In this document: positions 1 through 9,000 of the stretch, one piece after another | How positions within the stretch are numbered: the first letter of the stretch is position 1 | Layout: every line of letters begins with the position of its first letter | DNA from: Aerophototrophica crusticola | GTDB lineage: Bacteria; Pseudomonadota; Alphaproteobacteria; Azospirillales; Azospirillaceae | NCBI GenBank assembly: GCA_001939945.1 | Contig: MOEB01000015.1 | Coordinates: forward strand, 1 to 64,000 | DNA: 64,000 nucleotides | Reading direction: 5' to 3' | Program-made: the position numbers and the translations under genes | Notes under the pieces: generated by a model | The model's database searches: none | Seen by the model: only the letters and a program-made list of their open reading frames with translations | What the model was told of the DNA's origin: nothing

Positions 1-117
1 GTCGGGCGTGGCGGCCAGCCGGGCGACGGCGCGGGCCAGGTCGGCGGCCTCCGGCCTCGCCGGGTCGCCGGGGCGGCGGGGGGCGGGCTCGAACCCGCTC
101 CAGTCGGGCTCAGCCAT
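1..117 (-). CDS. Partial phage-module protein (5' end only)
   Basis: An ATG at 115-117 on the minus strand opens a frame that runs off the left edge. It begins MAEPDWSGFEPAPRR and continues into an Ala/Arg-rich helical stretch. The start overlaps the last codons of the portal gene, the tight coupling usual in phage morphogenesis operons. Small proteins directly downstream of T7-type portal genes are common in podovirus-like prophages, but only 39 codons are visible, so no family can be assigned. Confidence 0.5.
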   Translation of the reverse strand, partial: MAEPDWSGFEPAPRRPGDPARPEAADLARAVARLAATPD

Positions 118-1594
118 CGGCGGCCTCCGCCGGTCGCAGCAGCCCGACGGGCACGCCGGCGGCCTCGGCCAGGAAGCGGGCGCAGGCGGCCAAATCCACG
201 GCAGCCAGGGCGTCGGGGCCCAGGGCGGAGACGCTTTCCAGCCAACGCACCGTCGCCTCCGCGTCCCGCGCCGCCTGGGCGCGGGCCAGCGGCGACAGGA
301 TCTGCACCGCCACCAGGCGGCCGTCGGCCAGGATGTCCGGCACCTCCCCCCGGCGGCGCAGGATGGACAGGCAGCGCCGCACCAGCGGCACCAACAGTTC
401 GGATTGAAGGCGGCCATAGGTGGCGCCCAGCAGCCGGGCCATCTCCGCGCTGCGCTCCAGCACCTCCGTGGCGGTCATGCGGGTGCCGTCCAGGGGGGCC
501 AGCCGGTCCGCCAGCAAGGCGTGGCGGATGCGGGCGCGGAGGTCGTCCAGGACGAGCTGGCTGACATCGAACCGGCCGGGGGCGGCCAGGGGCGTCAAAC
601 CGGCGGAGCCCACCGCCTTGGGGATGATGGTGCCGGGCACCAGCCGGATGGCGGCCGGGTTGATCACCCCGTCATCATCCGCCTGCCAGATGCCTGATAC
701 GGCGATGCTGGCGTTCTTCAGGACCAGCTCCACCACCTTGTTGGCGGTGCGGATGTCCGGCAGGGCCTTCATGACCGGGCTGCGGCCATAGGTTTCCCCC
801 GGTGCCTTCAGCCAGCGGAAGGCGATGAAGGGCAGTTCCCCGAACCGGCCGCCCGCCAGCAGGGTCGGCCGCTCCGTATCCAGGACAACACCCCAGCGCC
901 AAGCCGGGCCGTCGGGGAAAACGGCCTCCACAATGGGCAGTTTCGCAGCCGGATCGTCCGTCGCCTTGCGGACCGCATCCGGAACGGGTCCGAAACGACG
1001 CTCCAGCGCGGCAAAGGTCATCTCCCCCCGCCGGAACACCGTGTCCAGCCTTCCGTCGGCGCCTTCCTCCAGTACCAGGTCGGACAGGGGCACGGCGGTA
1101 AAGCGCAGGGCGCTGGGGCCGCCGGGCGGTGCCTCCTCCACCAGCAGGCAGCCGGTGCCGCCGGTGGCCACGTCCAGGAAGGCCTGGTGCATCTCCACCG
1201 CGAAGTTGGAGCGGTCCAGGTGGGCCTGGAGCGTGGCGCCCGCCCCTTCCAGCAGGGGGGCGACGGCGGCGCGGGCCTCCCCCTCCAGGTCGGGCCCGGG
1301 GGCGAGGCCGGCCCAGCGGGACCAGGGCGGGGTGAGCTGGGCCAGCAGGCTGGCGGCGAGCTGGTCGGCCGCGTCGGCGGCAGTGGCATCGAACAGCCGG
1401 TCGTTCTGGCGGCTGGTGGGGTCCGTGGACCGGGAGGCGCCGGTGAACAGGGCGTTCTGCGGCAGGACATGGGCGTAGCAATCCTGCCAGAGCGGTTCCC
1501 AGGCCGCGCGGCGGGCGCGGGCGGCGGCATAGCGTTCCAGCAGCGCGGCGGCGGCCAGGTCGGGGCCGGCCTGGGGGATCGTCATCTCAACCAT
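110..1594 (-). CDS. Phage head-to-tail connecting (portal) protein, T7-like
   Basis: This 494-residue protein resembles the podovirus 'head-tail connecting protein' family, whose members form the dodecameric ring through which DNA is packaged and ejected. Visible family features are an N-terminal helical region with WEPLWQDCYAHVLPQ, the stretch RLFDATAADAADQLAASLLAQLTPPWSRW, a mid-protein segment around TGCLLVEE, and PGETYGRSPVMKALPDIRT near residues 265-285. Length fits the family (about 480-550). It lies in a minus-strand run of tightly spaced small genes and is followed by an overlapping gene at the left edge. No terminase or capsid gene is inside the window, so this may be the edge of a larger prophage or a remnant. 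Codon use and GC match the host, which suggests long residence. Confidence 0.85.
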   Translation of the reverse strand: MVEMTIPQAGPDLAAAALLERYAAARARRAAWEPLWQDCYAHVLPQNALFTGASRSTDPTSRQNDRLFDATAADAADQLAASLLAQLTPPWSRWAGLAPGPDLEGEARAAVAPLLEGAGATLQAHLDRSNFAVEMHQAFLDVATGGTGCLLVEEAPPGGPSALRFTAVPLSDLVLEEGADGRLDTVFRRGEMTFAALERRFGPVPDAVRKATDDPAAKLPIVEAVFPDGPAWRWGVVLDTERPTLLAGGRFGELPFIAFRWLKAPGETYGRSPVMKALPDIRTANKVVELVLKNASIAVSGIWQADDDGVINPAAIRLVPGTIIPKAVGSAGLTPLAAPGRFDVSQLVLDDLRARIRHALLADRLAPLDGTRMTATEVLERSAEMARLLGATYGRLQSELLVPLVRRCLSILRRRGEVPDILADGRLVAVQILSPLARAQAARDAEATVRWLESVSALGPDALAAVDLAACARFLAEAAGVPVGLLRPAEAADG

Positions 1595-1597
1595 GGC

Positions 1598-1861
1598 TCA
1601 TTCCCCCAACAGGCTCTTGCGGCGCGGGGCGAGGCTGCCGGGGGCCAGCACGCCCCGCCAACTGGTCAGCACCGTCCCGGCCCGCCCCAGCCCGCGGCGC
1701 AGCAGGCTGCGTTCCCCCGCGCTGGGCTGGGCGGGGTCGTCGCCCAGGGGGGTGTCGCTGGGCGGCAGGGCGGGGACGAAGGCCGCCGGGCCGGGAGATG
1801 GCGCCGGCGCGGGGGTGGGTGCCACGCTGCGCGGCGTGGCGGGGGCGATCAGGCGGGCCAT
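1598..1861 (-). CDS. Small phage-module protein with C-terminal KSLLGE tail
   Basis: An 87-residue protein with a Pro/Ala-rich N-terminal half and a conserved-looking C-terminal part (RRGLGRAGTVLTSWRGVLA, then RRKSLLGE). Short proteins ending in an R-K-(S/T)-L-L-G motif, preceded by a GRxxTxLT segment, often sit just upstream of T7-type portal genes in proteobacterial prophages; that is family recollection, not a search. The start overlaps the end of the upstream gene by 13 bases, and the stop is 3 bases before the portal ATG, so it is translated in the same operon. Function unknown; possibly a virion accessory protein. Confidence 0.6.
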   Translation of the reverse strand: MARLIAPATPRSVAPTPAPAPSPGPAAFVPALPPSDTPLGDDPAQPSAGERSLLRRGLGRAGTVLTSWRGVLAPGSLAPRRKSLLGE

Positions 1862-2274
1862 GCGGAACCTCCGTTTCGGCGGTCAGCGGTTAAGCGGCGA
1901 AAGAGTTGCCAGGGGGTGAGCACGCCGCGGTCGGGCAGGCCCAGCACGCGCTTCACCGCCTCCACGCAGGTGAAGGGGGCCAAGGGGGCGGGGTCGCGGC
2001 GCCGGCGGGCCACCGTCTCCACCACCACATGGCCGCGGGCGCGGAACCAGCCGGCCAGGTCGAAGGCCGGGTCCACGGGCTGGACCGCCACCTCCGTGTG
2101 GGGCGACAGGGGGTCCACGGTGACCCAGACGCCCCCGTCGCGCACGGCGACGAAGACATGGCGGAAGCCGGGCTTCAGGAAGCGCAGCCACCACAGCTCC
2201 ACCCCGTCGCAGAACACGACCAGGGCGGGCCGCCCCTCCCGGTCGGGCGGGTCGAAGAGGGGGGCGGGTTTCAT
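1849..2274 (-). CDS. Conserved phage-module protein, 141 aa
   Basis: I chose the start MKPAPLFDPPD at 2274 rather than a longer GTG/ATG option because its ATG overlaps the upstream stop in an ATGA arrangement (2271-2274), typical of translational coupling. The protein has a beta-rich centre (ALVVFCDGVELWWLRFLKPG, FRHVFVAVRDG) and a C-terminal CVEAVKRVLGLPDRGVLTPWQLFRRL. The CVEAVKRxLGL...LTPWQL pattern recurs in uncharacterised proteins of podovirus-like prophages next to the portal gene. The conserved Cys and the preceding His/Asp-rich segments could suggest a papain-like or NlpC-like fold, but no catalytic triad can be demonstrated here. Function unknown. Confidence 0.65.
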   Translation of the reverse strand: MKPAPLFDPPDREGRPALVVFCDGVELWWLRFLKPGFRHVFVAVRDGGVWVTVDPLSPHTEVAVQPVDPAFDLAGWFRARGHVVVETVARRRRDPAPLAPFTCVEAVKRVLGLPDRGVLTPWQLFRRLTADRRNGGSAWPA

Positions 2275-2645
2275 TGGACAATGCCTTTCGCCTTCAGCAC
2301 CGGCTCCAGCCGGTCCAGCGCCTCCCGCCACAGGGTGGCGTCGCGGGCCTCATGCCGGCGGGTGGGGTCGGGGGCCATGTGGCGGCGGCCATGGCGGGCA
2401 AGGACCAGCAAATGGTCTCGCAGCAGCCGGCGCTGCCGGTACAGCCGGTCCACCACGCGCAGGATGTCCAGCGGCTCGCACGGGCGGGGCAGCAGGGCGA
2501 GGCCGGCGCGGATGCGGGCCCCTTCCTGCCGGGCGGCCTGGGCCTCCACGAACCAGAACCAGGCTTCCTCGACCGAGGCGAAGGGGACCTCCGCCCGGGG
2601 CGGCGGGGGTGGGGCCAGGGGGGCGTTGCTGTGCAGGCTTGGCAT
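2271..2645 (-). CDS. Conserved hypothetical protein (124 aa), first gene of the phage-like operon
   Basis: A soluble, mostly helical protein with FASVEEAWFWFVEAQAARQ near residue 22, then RPCEPLDILRVVDRLYRQRR and a C-terminal ALDRLEPVLKAKGIV. I recognise this pattern from uncharacterised proteins of Rhodospirillales and relatives, but no function is known to me. It is the first gene of the minus-strand operon and is divergent from the S24 repressor, so it is the likeliest target of that repressor. A CGATCCTAGG copy (2649-2658) lies immediately upstream of its start codon. Confidence 0.65.
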   Translation of the reverse strand: MPSLHSNAPLAPPPPPRAEVPFASVEEAWFWFVEAQAARQEGARIRAGLALLPRPCEPLDILRVVDRLYRQRRLLRDHLLVLARHGRRHMAPDPTRRHEARDATLWREALDRLEPVLKAKGIVQ

Positions 2646-2648
2646 GGG

Positions 2649-2753
2649 CGATCCTAGGCAGTCATAGCATCGACAGGGAACAAAAGCAGAACTAGGGGGA
2701 TGCTATGCGCGATAGTTTTCCTATGTCAACAGATTTGTGAAAACGATCCTAGG
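2649..2753. promoter_or_regulatory. Candidate operator region between phage-like operon and repressor
   Basis: Two identical copies of CGATCCTAGG occur at 2649-2658 and 2744-2753, one beside each divergent gene. Between them is a perfect 9-bp inverted repeat, CATAGCATC (2663-2671) and GATGCTATG (2699-2707), 27 bp apart. The segment is AT-richer than the genes. The arrangement fits operator control of both directions by the adjacent LexA/CI-like protein; binding is inferred. Confidence 0.5.
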
Positions 2754-2786
2754 GACAGGCCGCAACGTTTCTGGGATAAATCTCCC

Positions 2787-3440
2787 ATGCTCAAGCACGC
2801 AGACATATGGCGGGCCATCGACCGGCTGGCGCAGCGGCATGGCCTCTCAGCATCCGGCCTCGCCAAGCGCGGCGGGCTGGACCCCACCACCTTCAACAAG
2901 TCCAAGCGGACGACGCCGGACGGCAAGCTGCGCTGGCCCAGCACCGAGAGCATCGCCAAGGTGCTGGAGGCAACGGGCAGCAGCTTCACGGAGTTCGTGT
3001 CGCTGACCGGGGACGGGGTGGCCGGGGCCGCCGGGGCCGGGATGGCGGGCGCCCTGCAGCGGGTGCCGGTGATCGGCTATGCCCAGGCCGGCAACGAGGG
3101 CTATTTCGACGATGCCGGCTATCCCGTGGGCAATGGCTGGGATGAGCTGGAGTTCCCCCAGATGGCCGACCCGCACGCCTATGCGCTGGAAGTGTCTGGC
3201 GACAGCATGGAGCCGGTTTATCGCGACGGCGACATCATCATCGTTTCCCCCACCGCGTCCCTGCGCAAGGGTGACCGGGTGGTGGTCCGCACCAAGGGGG
3301 GTGAGGTGATGGCCAAGCAGCTGGCCCGCCAGACCGCCACGAAGGTGGAGCTGATCTCCCTGAACCGCGCCCACCCGGACCGCAGCCTGACCATGCCGGA
3401 AATCGCCTGGATCGCCCGCATCATGTGGGCCAGCCAGTAG
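2787..3440 (+). CDS. LexA/CI-like transcriptional repressor (HTH + S24 peptidase)
   Basis: The 217-residue protein has an N-terminal helix-turn-helix (IWRAIDRLAQRHGLSASGLAKR, residues about 5-40) and a C-terminal LexA/UmuD/CI-type S24 domain. The Ser-Lys dyad is visible as the Ser of GDSMEPVYRDGD and the Lys of GGEVMAKQL. An Ala-Gly pair in YAQAGNEG lies where such repressors self-cleave. The ATG at 2787 is preferred over an upstream start because homologous proteins begin shortly before this helix. It is divergent from the phage-like operon and may switch it in response to DNA damage, as known S24 repressors do. Similar proteins also occur outside prophages, so its exact targets are open. 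Confidence 0.85.
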   Translation: MLKHADIWRAIDRLAQRHGLSASGLAKRGGLDPTTFNKSKRTTPDGKLRWPSTESIAKVLEATGSSFTEFVSLTGDGVAGAAGAGMAGALQRVPVIGYAQAGNEGYFDDAGYPVGNGWDELEFPQMADPHAYALEVSGDSMEPVYRDGDIIIVSPTASLRKGDRVVVRTKGGEVMAKQLARQTATKVELISLNRAHPDRSLTMPEIAWIARIMWASQ

Positions 3441-3549
3441 GGGTTGTGGGGCGGGAATCCCCGAGTCGGCCTGACTCTCCTAGGTTAATATTCCTTGACA
3501 GGTCAGCGCGACCTCGCCAGCCTGGGGCTTCCCCGGCCGGAGTCGCGCC

Positions 3550-3855
3550 ATGCCCGTTTCCCCAGACCTGTTGGCCCAGCTTGAAGCCCGTTACGACGGC
3601 CCCGCCCCGCGGGAGGCGGTTGCCGCCCTGCGCGCCGGAGGCCGGGCGGCATGGGTGGACGGGCTGAAGGACGGCACCCGCCGCGCCGCGGCCCGACGCT
3701 GTGCCGAGTCGCGCCTGGCCATCAGCCGCCGCCGGTCCGACCTGCCGGGGGCGGCAGTGCTGGGGGACGCCTGGCTAAGCCGCCTTGTGGTGAGGCTCGC
3801 GATGGCCCGGGGGCGGGCGGTGGCTGGCGTGGCGGAAGGACTTGGGCACGGATGA
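3550..3855 (+). CDS. Hypothetical protein, 101 aa
   Basis: The frame starts MPVSPDLLAQLEARYDGPAPREA and is Arg/Ala-rich and probably helical. I recognise no domain. Its stop codon falls within the first unit of a repeat element that begins at about 3849, so the original C-terminus may have been replaced by the element. No convincing Shine-Dalgarno sequence precedes the ATG. Coding probability rests on the open frame and codon bias only. Confidence 0.4.
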   Translation: MPVSPDLLAQLEARYDGPAPREAVAALRAGGRAAWVDGLKDGTRRAAARRCAESRLAISRRRSDLPGAAVLGDAWLSRLVVRLAMARGRAVAGVAEGLGHG

Positions 3856-4130
3856 ACCCGGATGAAGGCCGGATGGTCTCGGATGGACGATAGTCACGAA
3901 GGTCGGGCCGGGAACATTCACGGACACGCACCAGGCATGCACGAACATTCACAAAAAGGAAGATGCCTGCGGCGCTGAAGACGCGGCGAAGCCGCAACAA
4001 AATTCCTTGTGCGTGTCCGTGAGTGTATTGTGCGTGTTCGTGGATGTTGATGGCTCAACATCGGGCACAAAAGACATCCGTGCCCATCCGGACATCATCC
4101 CGTTCATCCGTGCCCGAATCCATCCGCCAC
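3849..4130. repeat. Nested inverted-repeat element without an intact gene (CCGTG/GGATG type)
   Basis: The outer left part repeats GGATG (CGGATGAACCCGGATGAAGG and variants) and the outer right part repeats CATCC in the opposite sense. Inside these, GAACATTCACGGACACGCAC-type units on the left face GTGCGTGTCCGTGAGTG-type units on the right. The core of about 60 bp contains GCCTGCGGCGC. The layout matches the repeats around the GxxExxY gene at 19671-20051 and the element at 44371-44522, but here no intact gene is enclosed. It sits between the 101-aa ORF and the TerB-like gene and accounts for the whole intergenic gap. Confidence 0.75.
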
Positions 4131-4153
4131 GTTAGTCCCTCACCTCCAGCCGG

Positions 4154-4603
4154 TCACCCCCCCGTCACGTGCCGCGCCCGGGCGCCGCGTTCCAGGGCGG
4201 CGGCGGTCAGGCGGTCGATGTCCAGGCCGTGGCGGATCAGCTCCAGCATGCGCAGCTCCTCCTGGCTGGCGCGGGCGTCGGAGGCGACCACCTCGCAGGC
4301 CAGCATGTAGGCGGTCTCCCGCAGCGACTTGGTCAGGGACAGCTTGATGGCGGCCAGGGTCTTCTCCAGCCCTTCCGGGTCGCCCAGCAGCTCGGTGCAC
4401 TCGGTGGCGACCTCCGTCAGCTCTTCCACGTCGAAGCCGCGGAAGGCGGGCAGGAAGCGGACATTCTCGCTGATCGTGTGCAGCTCGTTGTCGGTCATGT
4501 CCCCGTCGGAGGCGGAGGCGAGGACCATTGTGTAGATCAGCGCGCGGTGGTGGTCGATCATGTCCCGTCCCTGGTGGTCGTTCTTCAGTACGTGCATCAG
4601 CAT
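4154..4603 (-). CDS. TerB-family protein
   Basis: A 149-residue helical protein with two TerB/DjlA-like repeats. Acidic residues typical of the family are in VLASASDGDMTDNELHTISE (about residues 28-47) and again in EVVASDARASQEELRMLELI, where TerB-type metal-binding pockets occur. TerB proteins are linked to tellurite resistance and to membrane-associated stress complexes, but solitary TerB domains like this one have no defined role. I chose the ATG at 4603 (MLMHVLKNDHQGRD); MIDHHRAL at 4561 is a possible shorter start. It is monocistronic and divergent from the AEC transporter. Confidence 0.75.
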   Translation of the reverse strand: MLMHVLKNDHQGRDMIDHHRALIYTMVLASASDGDMTDNELHTISENVRFLPAFRGFDVEELTEVATECTELLGDPEGLEKTLAAIKLSLTKSLRETAYMLACEVVASDARASQEELRMLELIRHGLDIDRLTAAALERGARARHVTGG

Positions 4604-4764
4604 AGACCTAAGTTGGCGACGATCCTCATGAAACCCCTGCTGCGGCCAGATGGCGCGGGACCGGTGCCCGCGCCGCGGACAGGGGACCCTTGCGGCCAAG
4701 CCATTGCCAGCCCGCGCGTCCTCCCATAGCGTCGCTCGACCTGTCCGCCACAAGCCCGGAACGA

Positions 4765-5733
4765 ATGTTTGCCGTCGTCGACGTCGCCCTGCCCGTCTTC
4801 GCCATCATGGCCTGCGGCTGGCTGGCCGGGCGCGCTAGGCTGTTGGGCGGGGAGGCGGCAGGGGCGCTGAATACCTTCGTCTATTGGTTCGCCCTGCCGC
4901 CGGTGCTGTTCTTGGGAATGGCCCGCAACCCGCTGGGCGACGTGCTGAACGCCCCCTTCATCGCCGCCTTCCTGGCCGCCCTGGGCGTGACGGCGCTTCT
5001 GGCCTGCGTGGCGGAGAAGGTTCTGGACCCGCGGGCCGACACGGCGACCCTGACCCAGCACGCCCTGAACGCCGGGTTCAGCAACGTGGGCTATATGGGC
5101 GTGCCCCTGTTCCTGGCCGCCTTCGGGCCGCAGGGGCTGGCCCCGGCCATCCTGTCCACGGTGCTGGTGTCCAGCCTGGTGATCGGCGTGGCGGTGGTGG
5201 CGATCGAGCTGTCCCGCGCCAAGGGCCGGGGCATGGGCGGGGCGTTGCTCCAGGTGCTCAAGGCCCTGTCGCGCAACCCGCTGGTCATGGCGCCCCTGCT
5301 GGGGGCCGTGGTCTCCGCGGCCGGCCTGCCCTTGCCCCGCCCGCTGGTCACCTTCGGCGACCTGATGGGCAGCGCCGCCGGCCCCTGCGCCCTGTTCGCC
5401 ATCGGCCTGTTCCTGGCCGGCCGGCCCCTGCGCCTCGCCGCCGCGGACGGGCGGGGGACGGCCGGCCTCGCCATCGCCTGCCTGCTGAAGCTGCTGGTGC
5501 AGCCGGCCCTGGCCTGGCTGCTGGTCACCACCCTGTTCCCCCTGCCGCCCTTCTGGGCCGGGGCCTGCGTGATCCTGTCCGCCCTGCCCACGGGGGCCCT
5601 GACCTTCGTCGTCGCCCAGCGCTACGGCACGGGGGTGGAGCGCACTTCCACCGTCATCCTGGCCAGCACGGTCCTGTCGGTGGCGACCCTGTCGGCGCTG
5701 CTGGTGCTGCTGCTGCCGTTGCCGCCGCCGTGA
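4765..5733 (+). CDS. AEC-family (auxin efflux carrier type) membrane transporter
   Basis: A 322-residue inner-membrane protein with about ten hydrophobic segments in the two-times-five AEC arrangement. Family-like stretches are LNTFVYWFALPPVLF in TM2, LNAGFSNVGYMGVPLF in TM4, and LSALPTGALTFVVAQRYG in TM9, the latter with the glycine/proline pattern typical of the cross-over region. The start at 4765 (MFAVVDVALPVFAIMACGW) is chosen because the longer frame would add an uncharacteristic polar leader. AEC proteins export or import small organic anions such as malate or malonate; the substrate here is unknown. No operon partner is seen. Confidence 0.85.
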   Translation: MFAVVDVALPVFAIMACGWLAGRARLLGGEAAGALNTFVYWFALPPVLFLGMARNPLGDVLNAPFIAAFLAALGVTALLACVAEKVLDPRADTATLTQHALNAGFSNVGYMGVPLFLAAFGPQGLAPAILSTVLVSSLVIGVAVVAIELSRAKGRGMGGALLQVLKALSRNPLVMAPLLGAVVSAAGLPLPRPLVTFGDLMGSAAGPCALFAIGLFLAGRPLRLAAADGRGTAGLAIACLLKLLVQPALAWLLVTTLFPLPPFWAGACVILSALPTGALTFVVAQRYGTGVERTSTVILASTVLSVATLSALLVLLLPLPPP

Positions 5734-6078
5734 GGGGCGGGCGGCCCGTCTGGAGCAACAATCCCCGCCGCGCGCAGAACCGGCAGCTTGTCGCCTGAGG
5801 TTGGAATTATCCATCCTATTGACGATCTATCCGGTAGTTCGTCTTGCCCCGAACCTATGCGATCAGACCGGGCTAATGAACACGGCGATCTCAGCCAGAA
5901 AGTTGCATTTCAAGTTCTTTCGCGCTAGCGCCGGATATAACTTAACGATACATGACTAAAGTCATATCCTTCCTCTCGCTGAAAGAGAAGAGCCGGAAAT
6001 AACGACCTGTGAAGAACGTCTTCAGTGAGGCTGGCCGCCCATTCCATGGCGCCCAGCCTCGCCATACCAGGGGCCGCC
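5734..6078. other. AT-richer intergenic region upstream of the 1466-aa gene
   Basis: No gene is seen in these 345 bases. The stretch is visibly AT-richer than its flanks. It contains a TATAAC hexamer near 5936 and, shortly after it, a perfect palindrome ATGACT-AA-AGTCAT (5952-5965), a possible operator for the following gene. No clear -35 box sits at the standard spacing. Confidence 0.4.
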
Positions 6079-9000
6079 ATGAAGCGTCCGCTCGTCCACC
6101 TCCTGGCCTACACGCTGTCGGTCGTCCTTGTCGCGGCCGGCATGGCCGTTGGCTACCTGATGCTGCTCGAGCAGCGGACAAAGAGCGTGCGGGAGCGGAA
6201 CCTGGCCGCCCTTGCCGACATGATGCGTGACCTGGAGGAGGGCATTGTCGCCCAGCGGGAGGTGATAAACCGTATCGGCGTGTTCCTGGCGCCCAACAAC
6301 CTAGTCAGTGAACCCTTCATGCTCACCGGCTTTGCCAAGCCCGATTTTCCTGTCCCACTGGTTTCCCTGGCCCAACGCCCGCAGATCCCCCTGGAAAACC
6401 AGGTCCAGGCTTGGTCGACGGTCGGTCTCCTCCTGCAGTCGCGCCAGTACAGGAATGCAATATTAGCCGAAGACGGGGCCCTGCCGCCAGCAGAGGCGCA
6501 CTTCAAGTTCCCAATCCCCCAGGAGAGGGTTCGCTTGCTTGACAAGAAGGTAGTTTCAGCATGGAGGGAGGATATCGCTGATCAAGAAGAACTTGACGGG
6601 AAAATCAATGAACTGATTAGCACCGGCGTAGGCGCTCATAGCGCAAAGATAAATTTTATCCTCAAGCTCAGCGACATGCTGGACACGGGCTACGCGTCTG
6701 AATTTTTTGACTCGGTAATCGTGATAGACCTGCAGGGAAACCATCTCGGCAGTATCTCGCGGGGAAGATCGACCTCGGTCATGACGCCGGCCTTGGCCAC
6801 AAGGATGCTGGCCGCGCACGGCTTCAACCAAGTGTCCCTGGGCAAAGAGGAACCCGATCCTAAGGCGTTCGTGACACGCGACAGCGTCGAGGTGGGCGGC
6901 GTGCGCTACCGCTACGTCATGATCCCCCACAGCTTGTCGATGCCCGCACAGGTCCGGTCCAACAATAATGCCGCGGAGATCGTCCGCGACATCTATGTCC
7001 TAGGCCTGCTGCCCGAAAACGAGTTCCAGTTTGAGGCGGCCCGCCTACGCCTGTCCTATGCGATCCCGCTTGTCTTCGGCTTCATCCTCTTGCTGGCGTC
7101 TTGGCCATTCTTGAAGATTGCCCTCATCAACCCGAACGAGCGCCTGATGCGCGCCGATCCCATCTTGGTCGCCCTGAGCCTTTGCGTGGTCGTCGCCACC
7201 TTCGTCGTTTTTCCGGCTTGGTACCATTATCGGTCCAAAGTTCAGGAGGCTCTTGACGGCAAGGCGACGAAGATCGCGCAGAGGATCGTGGATGATTTCC
7301 AGCTTGAACTCAAAGATTCACTGAGCCTCCTCCAAAAACTGGAACCTTCCATCCTCGAGGCGAAGAGCAAGGATAAGAATCGGTGTTTCGTATACAATCT
7401 CTCGAGGGTGGAGATTGATGAGACAAAAGGTTTGTCGCCGTTCAACCGGGCATTTGCCTTGAACTGGCGGGGGCAACAAACCGGCCTGCAATTGTTCGAC
7501 AAGTATCAATATGCTGCGCTAACGGCACCTGACCGCGAATATTTCACGACGGTCGCCCGCCGCCTGCCCTGGCGATTGACCCAAGAAGTCCCGGCGGACC
7601 AATTGGCCCCGCACATGTTTGTGGACGTCATCAGGGACCGTTATGCCGGTGGGACGGCGTGGGTCCTCTCTGCCCCGCCTTCCATGACCCCGACGGGGCC
7701 GGACCAGCCCGACTGCGTGCCGTCCGTGATGGTCTTGAGCCGGGTGATGCACACCTTCTTCCATCCGGTACTGCCGCCCCAATTCAAGTTCGCGGTCATC
7801 GATGACCGGACAGGTCAGGTAAAAGTGCACAGCGACCCGAAGGCCATATTGTCGGAGCGGTTGGGCGCCGACGTGGCGCTTTGGTCCGCGTTGCAACCCG
7901 CCCTGGCCTTCCGCACGCCGGACGTTTTCGGCGCGGACTATCGCGGCAGCCCCCACCGGTTCGTCACGCACCCGATCAAGGGGCTGCCCTGGACGATGCT
8001 GGTGATGTACGAACAATCCATCCCGGACATCCTGGCACACAACCTGGCCGTGACCGCCCTGGGTGGCACCCTGTTGACCGTCATGCTATTCGCGGTCCTG
8101 ATCGGCCTGCCCATCCTGATGGAGCCACGGCGCATCCGCCGCCGCTGGCTATGGCCGGACCAACGGATCGGCATCATCTATGTTTGCCTGTCGGCGTATG
8201 TCGGCCTGGTCGGCGCGATCACCCTTTTGGTGGCCCGCGGGGCCGGGGGCTTCGCGGGCATGTTCATCTGCCTGTCCGGCGCCATCCTCGCCTACACCAC
8301 GACCCGGGCAATGTTGGGCCCGCAGCCAAAGCCGCTGCCGGAGAAACTGACGCTTGGCAGCTTCCTGCCACGACACATGGTCTCCGACCATGATTGGCGC
8401 GGGTTCTGCCGCGCTTGCCTTTTCCATCTTCTCATTTCCCTCCTGTGCGCCTTGATTGCCATTGGCCTGCACACGGGCACGGGCCACTGGATTTTCCTGC
8501 TCGCCTGGGTCGTTCTGGCAAGTCCGGCGTTATCAACGCTGGGGCTCGTGTACTTCTTCGGCAGCACGGGGCTGCGGGGCTGGCTGGAACGGCGGACGCG
8601 CTTCCATGTCCCGTACCACGTCCCCTATGTCCTGCTGGCGTGCAGCCTGGTCCTGGTTATCGCGGCGGTTCCGGCGGTCGTGGTCCTGGGTGAGGCCGCC
8701 GACCATGAGGGCCGTCTGCTGGACGCCTACCTGCGCGGGTCCACAGCCCAAGCCATGGCGGAGCGCGACTTGGCTGCGCAGCGTGTCGCGGGGGAGCGCG
8801 CCGCCCTTGCGAGGCTACCCGCGCCGGTCCCGGAGATGAAGGCCACGTTCGACAACATTGCCGCGGCGGTTAATGCCACTGGTTTTCGGCCATGGCAGGT
8901 GACCGGCATCTATGCCGACGTCGCTCCTCTCGGTGGGCCAGGTCACGACCCCTTGACCCCCGGCCTGGAGACGGCTGCGCGCCTGGGCTTCCCGTACCTG

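Noticed and set aside
75-110. Possible tRNA T-arm (GGTTCGAACC on the minus strand)
   Set aside because: Lies within an open coding frame, and no acceptor, D or anticodon arms fit around it.
8-697. 229-codon plus-strand frame at the left edge
   Set aside because: Antisense to the portal gene and low-complexity in composition.
3849-4130. CRISPR array
   Set aside because: The repeated units are short, degenerate and mirrored rather than direct repeats with unique spacers of constant length.
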